The translations under genes and the position numbers were made by a program. This document shows, piece by piece, positions 8,226-16,233 of a stretch of 64,000 bases of DNA. The notes under the pieces were generated by a model. It did no database searches. It was not told where the DNA came from and saw only the letters and a program-made list of their open reading frames with translations. Each line of letters begins with the position of its first letter. Position 1 is the first letter of the stretch. The DNA is from Myxococcales bacterium (lineage in GTDB: Bacteria; Myxococcota_A; Polyangia; Polyangiales; Houyiibacteriaceae): positions 237,501 to 301,500 of the forward strand of contig JAOTYL010000004.1 in NCBI GenBank assembly GCA_029861865.1, read 5' to 3'.

Positions 8226-9035
8226 ATGAAACTGACCGATCTTATCTGGGTTCTTGCATTGGCCGGCTCGGTAGCAGCCTGCAATACCGGCGTCCCCATC
8301 GAAGGGTGCACGATCGACCCGGCCACGGGAAACTGCGAACGGGGGGGTGGCCCAAATGGCACCGGCGGCACAACTGGCACCGGCGGCACCGGGGGCGGCA
8401 CCGGCGTTTCGTGTGATGTGACTGGCTTCTCCAACGCGATGACCTGCGATGACGGAGTCCGAACACCCCCAATCGACTGCGACTATGGTTGTACGGCTCT
8501 CGGCAACACGTTCGGGTTCGCGGCCGTCTTGGGCGTCGATCCGGACGCTGCATTCGCAGGAGGCGGCGATCACGACGTCAACTTCAATGGTTGCTTCGTC
8601 GTGAGCGAGGCGTTCATCGCGGGCGCCGAAGCCGCTTTGATGGCCGACCTCAACAGCGCAGACGTCAACCCCGGAGCGGCGATTCCCGTAGCCGCGCTCT
8701 CCGGCGTGACCGGGCCGGACACGGTCCTCACCTTGCCGGTAATCACCCTGGACTTGGACTTCGATGCGGATGGCAACACCGTTCCAGGACCGTTCCCGCT
8801 TCCTTTCGAGCCGAGCACTGGAACCTACTCGTTCGAGGCAAGCGGTGGCACCGCGTGCTTCAACCTCACGGACGGAATCAATTTTACCTTGACGGTCACC
8901 GAGCTCAACAGCGGCCCGACATTCATCCCGGCAAACTTCTTGTGCGAGCCGGCCAACCAGATGGACGTCAACGCAGATCCGGCGGTCATCACGCCAGAGC
9001 CGACCGCCGGCCAGGTTTGCTTCGACATCCCGTAG
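8226..9035 (+). CDS. Lipoprotein with Gly/Thr-rich linker
   Basis: A 269-residue lipoprotein: signal peptide, lipobox SVAAC with Cys19, then a Gly/Thr low-complexity linker (about residues 40-61) and a C-terminal domain with eight or so cysteines and long beta-rich segments. AGAGAGGAA precedes the ATG. It lies 30 nt after the barrel gene on the same strand, so the two are probably co-transcribed and may act together at the outer membrane. The linker repeats a GGTGGT-like unit in DNA and protein and is a likely site of length variation. No known domain is recognised. Confidence 0.7.
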   Translation: MKLTDLIWVLALAGSVAACNTGVPIEGCTIDPATGNCERGGGPNGTGGTTGTGGTGGGTGVSCDVTGFSNAMTCDDGVRTPPIDCDYGCTALGNTFGFAAVLGVDPDAAFAGGGDHDVNFNGCFVVSEAFIAGAEAALMADLNSADVNPGAAIPVAALSGVTGPDTVLTLPVITLDLDFDADGNTVPGPFPLPFEPSTGTYSFEASGGTACFNLTDGINFTLTVTELNSGPTFIPANFLCEPANQMDVNADPAVITPEPTAGQVCFDIP

Positions 9036-9040
9036 TGGGA

Positions 9041-9091
9041 TAGACAAATCACGATCGCAAGCGCGTCGAGGCCGTCGACGGCCCTTGTCTA
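9041..9091. terminator. Candidate bidirectional terminator (nested inverted repeats)
   Basis: The outer arms TAGACAA (9041-9047) and TTGTCTA (9085-9091) are exact complements and enclose a 14-bp perfect palindrome, GGCCGTCGACGGCC, at 9070-9083. The element fills the gap between two convergent lipoprotein genes and overlaps the stop codon of the minus-strand one. There is no T-run, so factor-independent termination is only a possibility. Confidence 0.4.
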
Positions 9092-9478
9092 GATCCGCGG
9101 ACAAGCCGCGTCGGCCGTCATGACCTCGGACCGGCACGGAAAGGCGTCCAGAGGCTCCTGCGCAAGCCAGCTCTCGACATCCGGGCAGTCGAGCGTGGAG
9201 GCGCACTCGAACACCGCTTCGACCGCATCTCCGCAAGCCTCGAGCAACACCCGCTCATCGGCGATGTTCCGTTCGCAGACCTGCTGGCATGAGGCTTCGT
9301 CCACTTCCTCGAAGCCCTCGAGGTCGACGAGGGCGTCGCACTCCCCAACCACGTTCGCGCAAAACGCAATGCACGCTGGGCCGGGCTCGAGCATGATGGG
9401 CTCGGTCGTTCCGCCACAACCCAAGGCGGCGACCTGGAACAAAAAGAAGCCGGCAAATGCCAATCTAAGCATCGTCAT
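9089..9478 (-). CDS. Small Cys-rich lipoprotein
   Basis: A 129-residue lipoprotein with the lipobox AALGC. About ten cysteines follow in the mature part (CIAFC, CQQVC, CPRI at the end), so a disulfide-stabilised extracytoplasmic domain is likely. Two start codons are possible: ATG at 9478 and ATG at 9472. AGG directly before the first gives better spacing to the second. No domain is recognised. The gene is divergent from the SlyD-like gene. Confidence 0.65.
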   Translation of the reverse strand: MTMLRLAFAGFFLFQVAALGCGGTTEPIMLEPGPACIAFCANVVGECDALVDLEGFEEVDEASCQQVCERNIADERVLLEACGDAVEAVFECASTLDCPDVESWLAQEPLDAFPCRSEVMTADAACPRI

Positions 9479-9556
9479 CCTGCGACACACTAAAGTAGTT
9501 TTCCGGTGCGTGCCACTAGCGGTTCGTCGGAAGTGTGCCATGGTCGGCCAAAGCTC

Positions 9557-10045
9557 ATGACGAATAGAATCGCCGCCAACATTGTCGTCACCCTCTCATA
9601 CACATTGCGAGCCGATGACGGCGAGATCATCGACAGCTCAGACGAAGGCAATCCGCTCGTCTATCTCCATGGAGCGAGCAACATCGTGCCCGGCCTCGAA
9701 GAAGAGCTCGAAGGTGCTACCGAAGGCGACTCGATCAAAGCTTCGATCCCGCCAGAGAAGGGGTACGGCCCGCGTATCGGCGAGTCGCAAGAGGTTCCCC
9801 GACGTCTCTTTCCTGCCGATGCAGAGCTCGCAGCGGGGATGCAGGTCGTGGCGCACGATGACCAGGGCCGGCAGATTCCGTTCTTCATCACCGGCATCAG
9901 CGAGGAAACTGTGACGGTCGATCCCAATCATCCGCTTGCGGGCGAAACCCTTCACTTCGAAGTCACCATCGAGGCGCTGCGGGACGCGACCGAGGAGGAG
10001 ATCGCCCACGGTCACCCCCACGGTGCCGGTGGCCACGCTCACTGA
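9557..10045 (+). CDS. slyD: FKBP-type peptidyl-prolyl isomerase, SlyD-like
   Basis: A 162-residue cytoplasmic chaperone-isomerase. The FKBP half (LRADDGEIIDSS, GLEEELEGATEGD) is interrupted by the insert-in-flap domain typical of SlyD (from KGYGPRIGES to the HFEVTIE return). The C-terminus is a short His-rich tail (HGHPHGAGGHAH) that could bind nickel, as in SlyD of enterobacteria, though it is much shorter and lacks the Cys residues of that tail. The frame is open upstream to 9506, but homology begins at ATG 9557. Confidence 0.9.
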   Translation: MTNRIAANIVVTLSYTLRADDGEIIDSSDEGNPLVYLHGASNIVPGLEEELEGATEGDSIKASIPPEKGYGPRIGESQEVPRRLFPADAELAAGMQVVAHDDQGRQIPFFITGISEETVTVDPNHPLAGETLHFEVTIEALRDATEEEIAHGHPHGAGGHAH

Positions 10046-10054
10046 CCCGCGGCG

Positions 10055-11512
10055 TCAGAACAAGAACTGAATCTGAAGAGTGATCCGCAGGCCGTTACGA
10101 AGGCCTTGCGCCCAACGCTCGTTTTCCCAAGCAACTTCGAGGACGGTCTTGAGACTGTTGCCGATGATGTGCGCGGTGGTCGCCATCGCGAGCTCCGCCT
10201 GCGTGATCTGGTCGCCGTTCGCGCCGTACTGGGCAATGGCTTGCGCCTGGTCGGTGGCGTTGTCGATTTGAAACTCAGCATACGCCCGAGCATCGCTTCG
10301 TAGGGAGGGTGTCAAGTACGTGATGCTGTAGCGAGCGGCGAGCTCCCACATCAAGTTGAAGCGATAACCCACCTCGCCCATCACCCCGAGGGGGCCGAAC
10401 AGAATCTTCCCACCTTGCCATGGCTCATACCAAGCAAGATAGGTAACGACGTTGATGTCGAAGTGGCGGATCTTGCCGAGCCATTCCGCCGAGAGCCGCA
10501 CGGCGAGGTCTTGGGTAGGGTTCGGTCGGGCATCCCAGGCGAAGCCGACGCCGACACTGTGCCGCAGGTGCTTCGTGCCGGTCACATCGCTGTTGGTGTC
10601 GGTATTGATCTCGCCGAAATTCTTGGCGACTCTACCTGCGAGCTCTGGGTGGAACTCGGTAACGATCTGGCCTGAGCCAAACTCTGACGGGTTTTGGGGG
10701 ACTTCCCCGTACACTTCGACAATACCCACGCCATGAGACGCTCGTGCGTTGACCCCTGTGAAGATCCCGAAGGCGTACTCGAGGTTCAGAAAGCCGCCGC
10801 CTGCGAGCGCTTCGATGCCGATCTGGCGCTCGGAGCCGAACATCCTCGTTGTCGGGGCCCAATCGACGAACGACAACACAGCAAAGGACTGCGCGCGATA
10901 ACGGTCGTAGGGAATCTTGAACTGCCCGATACGCATGGTTGCGAATTTGAACCGGGTGAAAGCAAGCCACATGTCGATCAACTCGAACGCCGAGGGAGTC
11001 GCGTTCATTTGAAACTTGCTGCGAATGCGCCCGTCGATGAACGAGCTCGACAAGCTGAGTCGAATCCGACGAAACTGAAGGGTCTCCGACGAGTCTTTCT
11101 CGAGGCCGGCCCCGGGGAACTGCTGGTCGTAGTCGAACTCGAGCTGGCTCGCGAAACCGAACCCGATCCAATCCTCGGTCTTGCCGACTTTGAGGCGCAC
11201 GGGCCCTAGGCGCGTCGGGAGTCGTCGCTCCTCTAGGTCAGGAGGCACTTCGGCAAGCGATGTCGTGCTGGGTTCGGAGGCGAGCGTGTCACCCACATCG
11301 GGTCTTGCTTCGGTTGTCAGTGAGCCTGCTTCCTCCGCCGCCTCGAGGACGCCCCTCTTTTGTTTCTCCTTCTCCGACTCCTCGTCGAGCTGAGCTTCGA
11401 TGCAGTCGAGGTCGCAGTCCTCTTCGACTTCGGAATCGGGTGCTTGGCCGAGCGCCGGGGATGCACTCCCGAGGATGCCAATCGCCATGATCCATCGCGT
11501 CGTCGAGCGCAT
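10055..11512 (-). CDS. Phosphate-selective porin-like outer-membrane protein
   Basis: A 485-residue exported protein. After the signal peptide (ending near ALGQ, residue 23) comes an acidic, charged helical segment (about residues 28-60), then a barrel domain with the FDYDQQFPG, RRIRLSLSSSFIDG and RIGQFKIPYDR segments characteristic of OprO/OprP-type porins, which form anion-selective channels. The last residue is Phe (IQFLF). Both ATG 11512 and GTG 11515 are possible starts. It ends 9 nt from the convergent SlyD-like gene. Confidence 0.75.
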   Translation of the reverse strand: MRSTTRWIMAIGILGSASPALGQAPDSEVEEDCDLDCIEAQLDEESEKEKQKRGVLEAAEEAGSLTTEARPDVGDTLASEPSTTSLAEVPPDLEERRLPTRLGPVRLKVGKTEDWIGFGFASQLEFDYDQQFPGAGLEKDSSETLQFRRIRLSLSSSFIDGRIRSKFQMNATPSAFELIDMWLAFTRFKFATMRIGQFKIPYDRYRAQSFAVLSFVDWAPTTRMFGSERQIGIEALAGGGFLNLEYAFGIFTGVNARASHGVGIVEVYGEVPQNPSEFGSGQIVTEFHPELAGRVAKNFGEINTDTNSDVTGTKHLRHSVGVGFAWDARPNPTQDLAVRLSAEWLGKIRHFDINVVTYLAWYEPWQGGKILFGPLGVMGEVGYRFNLMWELAARYSITYLTPSLRSDARAYAEFQIDNATDQAQAIAQYGANGDQITQAELAMATTAHIIGNSLKTVLEVAWENERWAQGLRNGLRITLQIQFLF

Positions 11513-11574
11513 CACCGACAGCTCGATATCATATCCGACTACTTTTCAGTAGACCGAAAGCCCCGTCGTCGGTG

Positions 11575-12030
11575 CTATTTGCGAAGGCGAAAGGCGATCA
11601 TGGCGGGCAGGCTCTTGACGATGTCGCCGATCGCCTCCCGCCAGCTGAACCGGTCAACCCATTCGGTCACCAGCCCATCCTCGACTCGGAAGTCACCTTG
11701 GACGCTCAATTTCATCTTCAGGCCTCGTCCCTCCGCGATATCGATGCGATCGGTGTGAACCACACCGTCTTCCCGCTCGTAAATCTCGCGGCACTGCACT
11801 TCGAAACGGGTCACCATTTTGAACATCGTGCGCAGCGCTTTATCAAACTGGGCCTTGTTGGAAGCGGTAGTTAGTGGCGCGTTGACCCAGCGGATGTCAG
11901 GCGCGCAAAGCGTCAACGCTCTGTCGAAGTCGAGCTCCTCGAGCGCACGAATGAAAGCCTGCACAATCTGCGTGGGCGACAGGACAGACGCCGCAGAAGT
12001 AATCGGTATGGGGTCAGCATTGGTAGACAT
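11575..12030 (-). CDS. Limonene-1,2-epoxide hydrolase family protein (NTF2-like fold)
   Basis: A 151-residue protein of the SnoaL/NTF2-like fold. It carries the LEH-type catalytic signature: the DRIDIAEG segment in mid-protein supplies Arg and Asp, and the WVDRF segment supplies the second Asp. In characterised members this Asp-Arg-Asp set activates water to open an epoxide; the substrate here is unknown. Only the ATG at 12030 is supported. The longer open frame to 12276 runs over a palindromic repeat and the neighbouring DUF72 gene, so it was rejected. Confidence 0.75.
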   Translation of the reverse strand: MSTNADPIPITSAASVLSPTQIVQAFIRALEELDFDRALTLCAPDIRWVNAPLTTASNKAQFDKALRTMFKMVTRFEVQCREIYEREDGVVHTDRIDIAEGRGLKMKLSVQGDFRVEDGLVTEWVDRFSWREAIGDIVKSLPAMIAFRLRK

Positions 12031-12041
12031 GCCGCAACTAT

Positions 12042-12056
12042 AGGGGACAGTCCCCT
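12042..12056. repeat. Dispersed palindrome, copy 1 (AGGGGAC-A-GTCCCCT)
   Basis: A perfect 15-nt inverted repeat around a central A at 12049. It directly abuts the TAA stop (12057-12059) of the minus-strand DUF72 gene. The same core occurs at 54574-54598 and 59272-59290. The bases after this copy (AGGGTTAAGA, 12064-12073) resemble those after copy 2 (GGGGTTAAAA). It may act as a terminator hairpin and looks like a REP-type element. Confidence 0.7.
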
Positions 12057-12752
12057 TTAATCGAGGGTTAAGAGTTTTTTGGCGAGGCGGGGGGCGGCGC
12101 CCTCGTCCTCGTGTTTGAAGAACACGAAAGCCTCGGTCCAGGGTTGTGCCGCGATCGCTGCCTTCCAGGCCCGGAGTGCTTGCTCGCTGTAGTCCTCGCG
12201 TCGCAAGCGCAGGTAGCCCCAGTCGGTGGTAGAGACGATCTCGGGAATATCGTTTTTCTCGGTGTCGGCGAGGCACAGGGCGTGACCGCCCTGACGAAGC
12301 GCCGCGTACGTGTCGTCATCGAACCATGACTCGTGGCGAAACTCGAACGCTGCCTTCAGCCCTTCGGGCAGGATCGACATGAAGTCCCGCAGGCGTTCCA
12401 CATCTCTCTTCAAGAACGGCGGAAGCTGAAACAAAATGGGCCCGAGGTGCGACCCGAGCGTGCCGGCCACACTCCACAGATATTCGACCGAGTCCCCCAC
12501 GTCTTTGAGTCGGCCAGAATGCGTAATCTTGCGCGACGCCTTCAAGACGAAAACGAAGTCGTCCGGCACCTTCGTCGCCCACCCCTCAAGCATGCTTTGC
12601 CTGGGCATTCGGTAGAAGGTGTTGTTGATCTCGACAGTTGAGAGTCGTTCGGCGTAGTAGCTGAGCATCTCCTTGTCCGGGAGCTTCTCTGGGTAAAACG
12701 GCCCCTTCCACTCCTTGTAACTGAAGCCGCTGGTACCAGCCCGAATGCGCAT
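12057..12752 (-). CDS. DUF72 family protein (YecE-like)
   Basis: A 231-residue soluble protein with the DUF72 TIM-barrel pattern: GTSGFSYKEW at the start, VEINNTFYRMP near residue 40, ILFQLPP near 105, FEFRHESWF near 137 and VFFKHEDEG near the C-terminus. The molecular function of the family is not established. The stop codon TAA is directly followed by the dispersed palindrome. The LEH gene lies just downstream on the same strand, so both could be in one transcript if the palindrome does not terminate it. Confidence 0.9.
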   Translation of the reverse strand: MRIRAGTSGFSYKEWKGPFYPEKLPDKEMLSYYAERLSTVEINNTFYRMPRQSMLEGWATKVPDDFVFVLKASRKITHSGRLKDVGDSVEYLWSVAGTLGSHLGPILFQLPPFLKRDVERLRDFMSILPEGLKAAFEFRHESWFDDDTYAALRQGGHALCLADTEKNDIPEIVSTTDWGYLRLRREDYSEQALRAWKAAIAAQPWTEAFVFFKHEDEGAAPRLAKKLLTLD

Positions 12753-12833
12753 CGTGCGATTCTGCCCGAAACGCGAAAACCGCGCGAGCGTGGGTTCTCA
12801 CCGGGCCATCCATCGTGCTAATCAGGCGTCTCG

Positions 12834-14054
12834 ATGAGGTTTGGTACAAGGCCGCAGCTCTTGTCGCTCGTTTTCTTGACGTCGGTCTTGGCCTTCGCCG
12901 GGGTACCGGCCTGCGCGCACGTCCCCAAGCGACACCCGCTTCCCGAGGCCGATGTCGACCTTGCCGAGGTGCTCGGCATCCCGCGTGTGCGGTACTGGGG
13001 GGACGAACCGCAGCCCTGGGCGCCCGAGTGGCTAGGGAAGTCGAAGGCCGAGCTCCGGGGCAGATACCCCGCAGTTTTTCGACACCGACAGTCCTATCTC
13101 GCCATCTCGGGCGGCGGCCAGAACGGGGCATTCGCGGCAGGTCTTTTGCTCGGCTGGACCGCCGCAGGTGACAGGCCGCAGTTCACGATGGTCACTGGAG
13201 TCAGCGCGGGAGCGCTCATCGCGCCTTTTGCTTTCCTAGGCGCCGAGTACGACCACGTGCTCCGCAAGGTGTCCGTCGAGCTGACGGCGAAGGACATTTT
13301 CAAGAAGCGCAGATTGATCCGGGGGCTTCGAAGCGATGCCATGGCGAGCACCGAGCCGCTTCGAGCGTTGATCGCCAAGCACGTCGATCAAGACTTGGTC
13401 GACGAGATCGCCGAGCAGCATCGTCGCGGTCGCGAGCTCAACATCGGAACCGCCAACCTCGATTCGATGCGGCCCGTCGTGTGGCGCATCGGGGCGATCG
13501 CGAACAGCGGGCACCCCCAAGCATTGAACCTGATCCGGCAAATTCTCTTGGCTTCAGCATCGGTCCCAGGAGCTTTCCCGCCAGTGCTGATCGAAGTCGA
13601 AGCCGGCGGAGAGACCTATGATGAGATGCACGTCGATGGAGGCACGGCTTCGCAGGTGTTCCTCTACCCGCTGGGCCTCGACTTCGATGAGGTGCTCAGC
13701 GTCCTAGAGGTGCCCGCCAAGCCCGAGGTGTACATCATTCGCAATGCGCGGCTCGACCCTTTGTACGAGCAGGTGCAGCCGAAGACCGTGCAGATAGCCG
13801 GCCGATCGATCTCATCGGTCATCCGAACGCAAGGTATCGGAGACCTCTACCGTATTTACCTCGCAACCCTTCGCGACGGCTTGGATTTCAATCTCGCTTA
13901 CATCCCGAAGGAGTTCACGGAGAGGTCGAAAGAGGGTGTCGACACCGAGTACATGCGGAAGCTCTTCGAGCTCGCCTTCGACATGGCCAAGAATGGCTAC
14001 CCCTGGCACAAGATGCCGCCGGAGCTCAAACAGGCCCCAATTCGCGCCCACTGA
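12834..14054 (+). CDS. Patatin-like phospholipase, predicted lipoprotein
   Basis: A 406-residue serine lipase. The signal peptide ends with VPAC (Cys27), a probable lipobox. The patatin core is complete: the glycine-rich oxyanion motif GGGQNG at residues 93-98, the nucleophile Ser124 in GVSAG, and the catalytic-dyad Asp268 in DGG. Such enzymes hydrolyse phospholipid or other acyl esters. Here the protein would act in the periplasm or at the outer membrane, possibly in lipid turnover. It starts divergently from the DUF72 gene. Confidence 0.9.
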   Translation: MRFGTRPQLLSLVFLTSVLAFAGVPACAHVPKRHPLPEADVDLAEVLGIPRVRYWGDEPQPWAPEWLGKSKAELRGRYPAVFRHRQSYLAISGGGQNGAFAAGLLLGWTAAGDRPQFTMVTGVSAGALIAPFAFLGAEYDHVLRKVSVELTAKDIFKKRRLIRGLRSDAMASTEPLRALIAKHVDQDLVDEIAEQHRRGRELNIGTANLDSMRPVVWRIGAIANSGHPQALNLIRQILLASASVPGAFPPVLIEVEAGGETYDEMHVDGGTASQVFLYPLGLDFDEVLSVLEVPAKPEVYIIRNARLDPLYEQVQPKTVQIAGRSISSVIRTQGIGDLYRIYLATLRDGLDFNLAYIPKEFTERSKEGVDTEYMRKLFELAFDMAKNGYPWHKMPPELKQAPIRAH

Positions 14055-14062
14055 GTGGGCCC

Positions 14063-14090
14063 TTGCCCGTTTCGGACGCGGCCTTAGGCT
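14063..14090 (+). promoter_or_regulatory. Promoter TTGCCC-N16-TAGGCT, leaderless type
   Basis: The -35 is at 14063-14068 and the -10 at 14085-14090, followed by six bases and the ATG at 14097. Transcription would begin on or next to the start codon. No ribosome-binding site precedes the gene. Confidence 0.55.
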
Positions 14091-14096
14091 TACCCC

Positions 14097-14528
14097 ATGC
14101 GAATGATTCTCCTCTCACTCTCAATGAGTCTACTCCTGTTAGGCTGCAAAGACGCCAGCCCCGCCGCCGCGACGGAAGCCCAAGAAGCCGAAAAGCAGAT
14201 CCCAGAAATCGCGGTCGAAGACGCCGACAAGGCTCTGCAGTCCGGCGCTGTCGCCGTCGACGCCAACTCGACCCGAACCCGAAAGAAAAACGGAACCGTT
14301 CCCGACGCGGTGATCCTCACGTCGTCGTATAAGTACGACCTGGCCCAGCTCCCGAGCGACAAGAGCAAAGACCTGATCTTCTATTGCTCGAATACATCGT
14401 GCACGGCATCTGACGCCGCAGCCGAACGCGCCTCTGCGCACGGCTACGACAACGTCCACATCATGCGCGAGGGCATCAAGGGCTGGAAAGAGGCCGGCAA
14501 GCCGACCAAGCCCTTCACCGACAGCTGA
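14097..14528 (+). CDS. Rhodanese-domain lipoprotein
   Basis: A 143-residue protein with a lipoprotein signal (LLLLGC, Cys17) and one rhodanese-like domain. The predicted active-site loop is YCSNTSCTAS around residues 98-107. The first Cys corresponds to the persulfide-forming residue of sulfurtransferases, and the RKKNGTVPDAV stretch matches the usual R..G.IPGA element. It would act in the periplasm. The substrate is unknown; single rhodanese domains can carry sulfur or act as redox or regulatory modules. Confidence 0.85.
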   Translation: MRMILLSLSMSLLLLGCKDASPAAATEAQEAEKQIPEIAVEDADKALQSGAVAVDANSTRTRKKNGTVPDAVILTSSYKYDLAQLPSDKSKDLIFYCSNTSCTASDAAAERASAHGYDNVHIMREGIKGWKEAGKPTKPFTDS

Positions 14529-14597
14529 GCTACGGCGGCGAGTGCCCAAGACCGCTGTGATATTCAGCGCTTAGCGGTAAGAGCGCCAGCGCCGGCG

Positions 14598-16001
14598 TCA
14601 TTGCCTGCGGACCAGTCCTAGAAGGATTCGGTCGGGAGCGTCCTCGAAGCGGCCATTGGACATCACGACGATTGCGTCGTTTGGTTGGGCCGAGCTCACC
14701 GCGATTGCAATTGCATCGTCGACGCTTTCGCATGCATGGGCTTCCTTTCCACGTGCGATGAGCTGTTTTGCGATCTTCTTGGTGTCGAGCTTTTCCTCCG
14801 TCGGTATCTCGCGCCTTCCGACCGGTGCCACGACCACGATGTCTGCCGGATCGAAGGCATCAGGATAGGTGTCTTGATGCAATCGTCGGGAAGCCGTGGC
14901 GCTTCTCGGCTCGAAGACGGCGATCAGGCGACCTTCGATACGCTCGCGAAAACCGGTGAGGGTTTCATGGACGGCTGTCGGGTGATGGGCGAAGTCGTCG
15001 AACACCTGCACCCCGCCCGCGATCCCGACCAACTCTTGGCGGCGCTTGGTGCCTCCAAAAGTCGGCAGCGCGGCGATCAATCGATCGAGCGGCGCGCCGC
15101 CTGCTTCGCTTGCAAGGGCCAGGGCCGCAACCGCGTTTCGCGCATTGTGCTTCCCGAAAGACGGCAGCCCGGCGCGTCCACAAAGCGATCCGCCTCCAAA
15201 CAGATCGAGCTTGCCACCTGGGGCTCGCACCCCGAGCCACATGGGCTCGACGTCGCCGCAATCGTCCTCGTCGAGTGCATAGAAGCGCACCCTACAACGT
15301 GCGCCGCGCGCGACGTCCCGAACTTGTTCGTTTCCAGCCCACGCGAAGAGCCAGCCGTCTTCGGGGATGAGTGCCACGAACCTACGGAAAACATCGACGT
15401 ACGAAGCTTCGTCTGGATAGATATCGACGTGGTCGTACTCGATCGAGGTCAAGATGGCAGCTGCGGGCAGGTAACTCCAAAACTTCGGAACCTTCTCGAA
15501 AAAAGCGCTGTCGTATTCGTCCCCTTCGATGATGAATGGGGCTCCTTCGGTGCCAAGGCGCGAGCTCTGCCCGAAATCGAGAGCCAAGCCCCCGACGAAG
15601 AAACCGGCATCGATGCCGACTTGGCGCACCAGATATGCGATCAATGCGGACGTCGTCGTCTTGCCGTGCGTGCCAGCGACCACCCATGGCTTCCGTTTCG
15701 ACAGCACTTGCTCGGCCAACACCGTGGGCATCGACACCCTGGCGATGCGCCGTTCGATCGCGGCGCGGGCCTCCGGATTGTCCGCGCGACACACGTTTCC
15801 GACGACGACGAGGTCAGGTCCCGCGTCTAGGTTGGATTCCTTCCAGCCCGGCATGCATTCGATACCGAGCTCCTTCAGGTATGGCCCGACCGGTGGGTCA
15901 AACGTGGTGTCGCTTCCACTCACCCGGTGACCGGCTTGAACGAGGAGGCCCGCTAGAGCGCTCATTCCCGTTCCCGCGACGCCGATCAGATGAATGTCCA
16001 T
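14598..16001 (-). CDS. mpl: UDP-N-acetylmuramate:L-Ala-gamma-D-Glu-meso-DAP ligase
   Basis: A 467-residue cytoplasmic Mur ligase. It recycles murein tripeptide by joining it to UDP-MurNAc with ATP. Features seen are the N-terminal GVAGTGMSAL nucleotide fold, the P-loop AGTHGKTTT near residue 110, EGDEYDSAFF near residue 158, FGKHNARNAV, and HHPTAV in the C-terminal domain. The EGDEYDSAFFEK motif and the length favour Mpl over MurC. The ATG at 16001 has GGAGTAAGGGG upstream. No other cell-wall genes are adjacent, but the periplasmic M19 dipeptidase at 2217 could act on related peptides. Confidence 0.9.
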   Translation of the reverse strand: MDIHLIGVAGTGMSALAGLLVQAGHRVSGSDTTFDPPVGPYLKELGIECMPGWKESNLDAGPDLVVVGNVCRADNPEARAAIERRIARVSMPTVLAEQVLSKRKPWVVAGTHGKTTTSALIAYLVRQVGIDAGFFVGGLALDFGQSSRLGTEGAPFIIEGDEYDSAFFEKVPKFWSYLPAAAILTSIEYDHVDIYPDEASYVDVFRRFVALIPEDGWLFAWAGNEQVRDVARGARCRVRFYALDEDDCGDVEPMWLGVRAPGGKLDLFGGGSLCGRAGLPSFGKHNARNAVAALALASEAGGAPLDRLIAALPTFGGTKRRQELVGIAGGVQVFDDFAHHPTAVHETLTGFRERIEGRLIAVFEPRSATASRRLHQDTYPDAFDPADIVVVAPVGRREIPTEEKLDTKKIAKQLIARGKEAHACESVDDAIAIAVSSAQPNDAIVVMSNGRFEDAPDRILLGLVRRQ

Positions 16002-16047
16002 GAGCGCCCCTTACTCCAGCAATTCTCCCGCAAAATCGAGGCTGGTA

Positions 16048-16078
16048 TTGACACATCTGCAAGTGAGCCCATTATGAA
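16048..16078 (+). promoter_or_regulatory. Possible promoter for the 48-aa gene
   Basis: TTGACA at 16048-16053 is a consensus -35. The best -10 is TATGAA at 16073-16078 (19-nt spacer) or TTATGA one base earlier (18 nt). The small gene's GTG follows 5-6 nt later, which would again give a leaderless transcript. Confidence 0.35.
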
Positions 16079-16083
16079 GGTAG

Positions 16084-16230
16084 GTGGCCGCAAAGACGAA
16101 AAAGTTCTCCGATCGGATACAAGAGGTGCTCGATGCATTGGCCGATGCGCTGGATGGTCTGATCAGTCCGCCGCCCGTACCCATTCCGGTACGCGTGAGG
16201 CCACCCCGCTTGCCGGTCAAGCGCCGCTGA
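16084..16230 (+). CDS. Small basic Pro-rich protein, 48 residues, unknown
   Basis: A short open frame, GTG to TGA, filling the gap between mpl and the molybdopterin oxidoreductase. An in-frame TAG lies directly before the GTG, so the start cannot be further upstream. The first 27 residues predict a helix with alternating charge (FSDRIQEVLDALADAL). The tail is proline- and arginine-rich (PPPVPIPVRVRPPR). Codon choice looks like that of neighbouring genes, and the stop lies 3 nt from the convergent neighbour's stop, as expected for a real gene here. No homologue is recognised. Confidence 0.5.
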   Translation: MAAKTKKFSDRIQEVLDALADALDGLISPPPVPIPVRVRPPRLPVKRR

Positions 16231-16233
16231 TCG

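Noticed and set aside
8870..8892. A second TGGCAC...GC sigma54-like sequence
   Set aside because: It lies inside a coding region and the spacing between GG and GC is two bases too short.
8022..9236. 404-codon open frame on the minus strand
   Set aside because: Covers two plus-strand genes with signal peptides and ribosome sites; no domain in the translation.
11575..12276. Longer version of the LEH-family gene
   Set aside because: The extra 82 codons cross the palindromic repeat and the DUF72 gene and have no domain; ATG 12030 fits the family.
14279..14305. A stretch in the rhodanese gene resembling the dispersed palindrome (GGAACCGTTCC core)
   Set aside because: The encoded KKNGTVPDAV is the normal R..G.IPGA element of the rhodanese fold, so the similarity is probably chance and it was not counted as a repeat copy.
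14685..15830. 381-codon open frame on the plus strand
   Set aside because: Antisense to mpl; no ribosome site, no recognisable motif, composition of a shadow frame.
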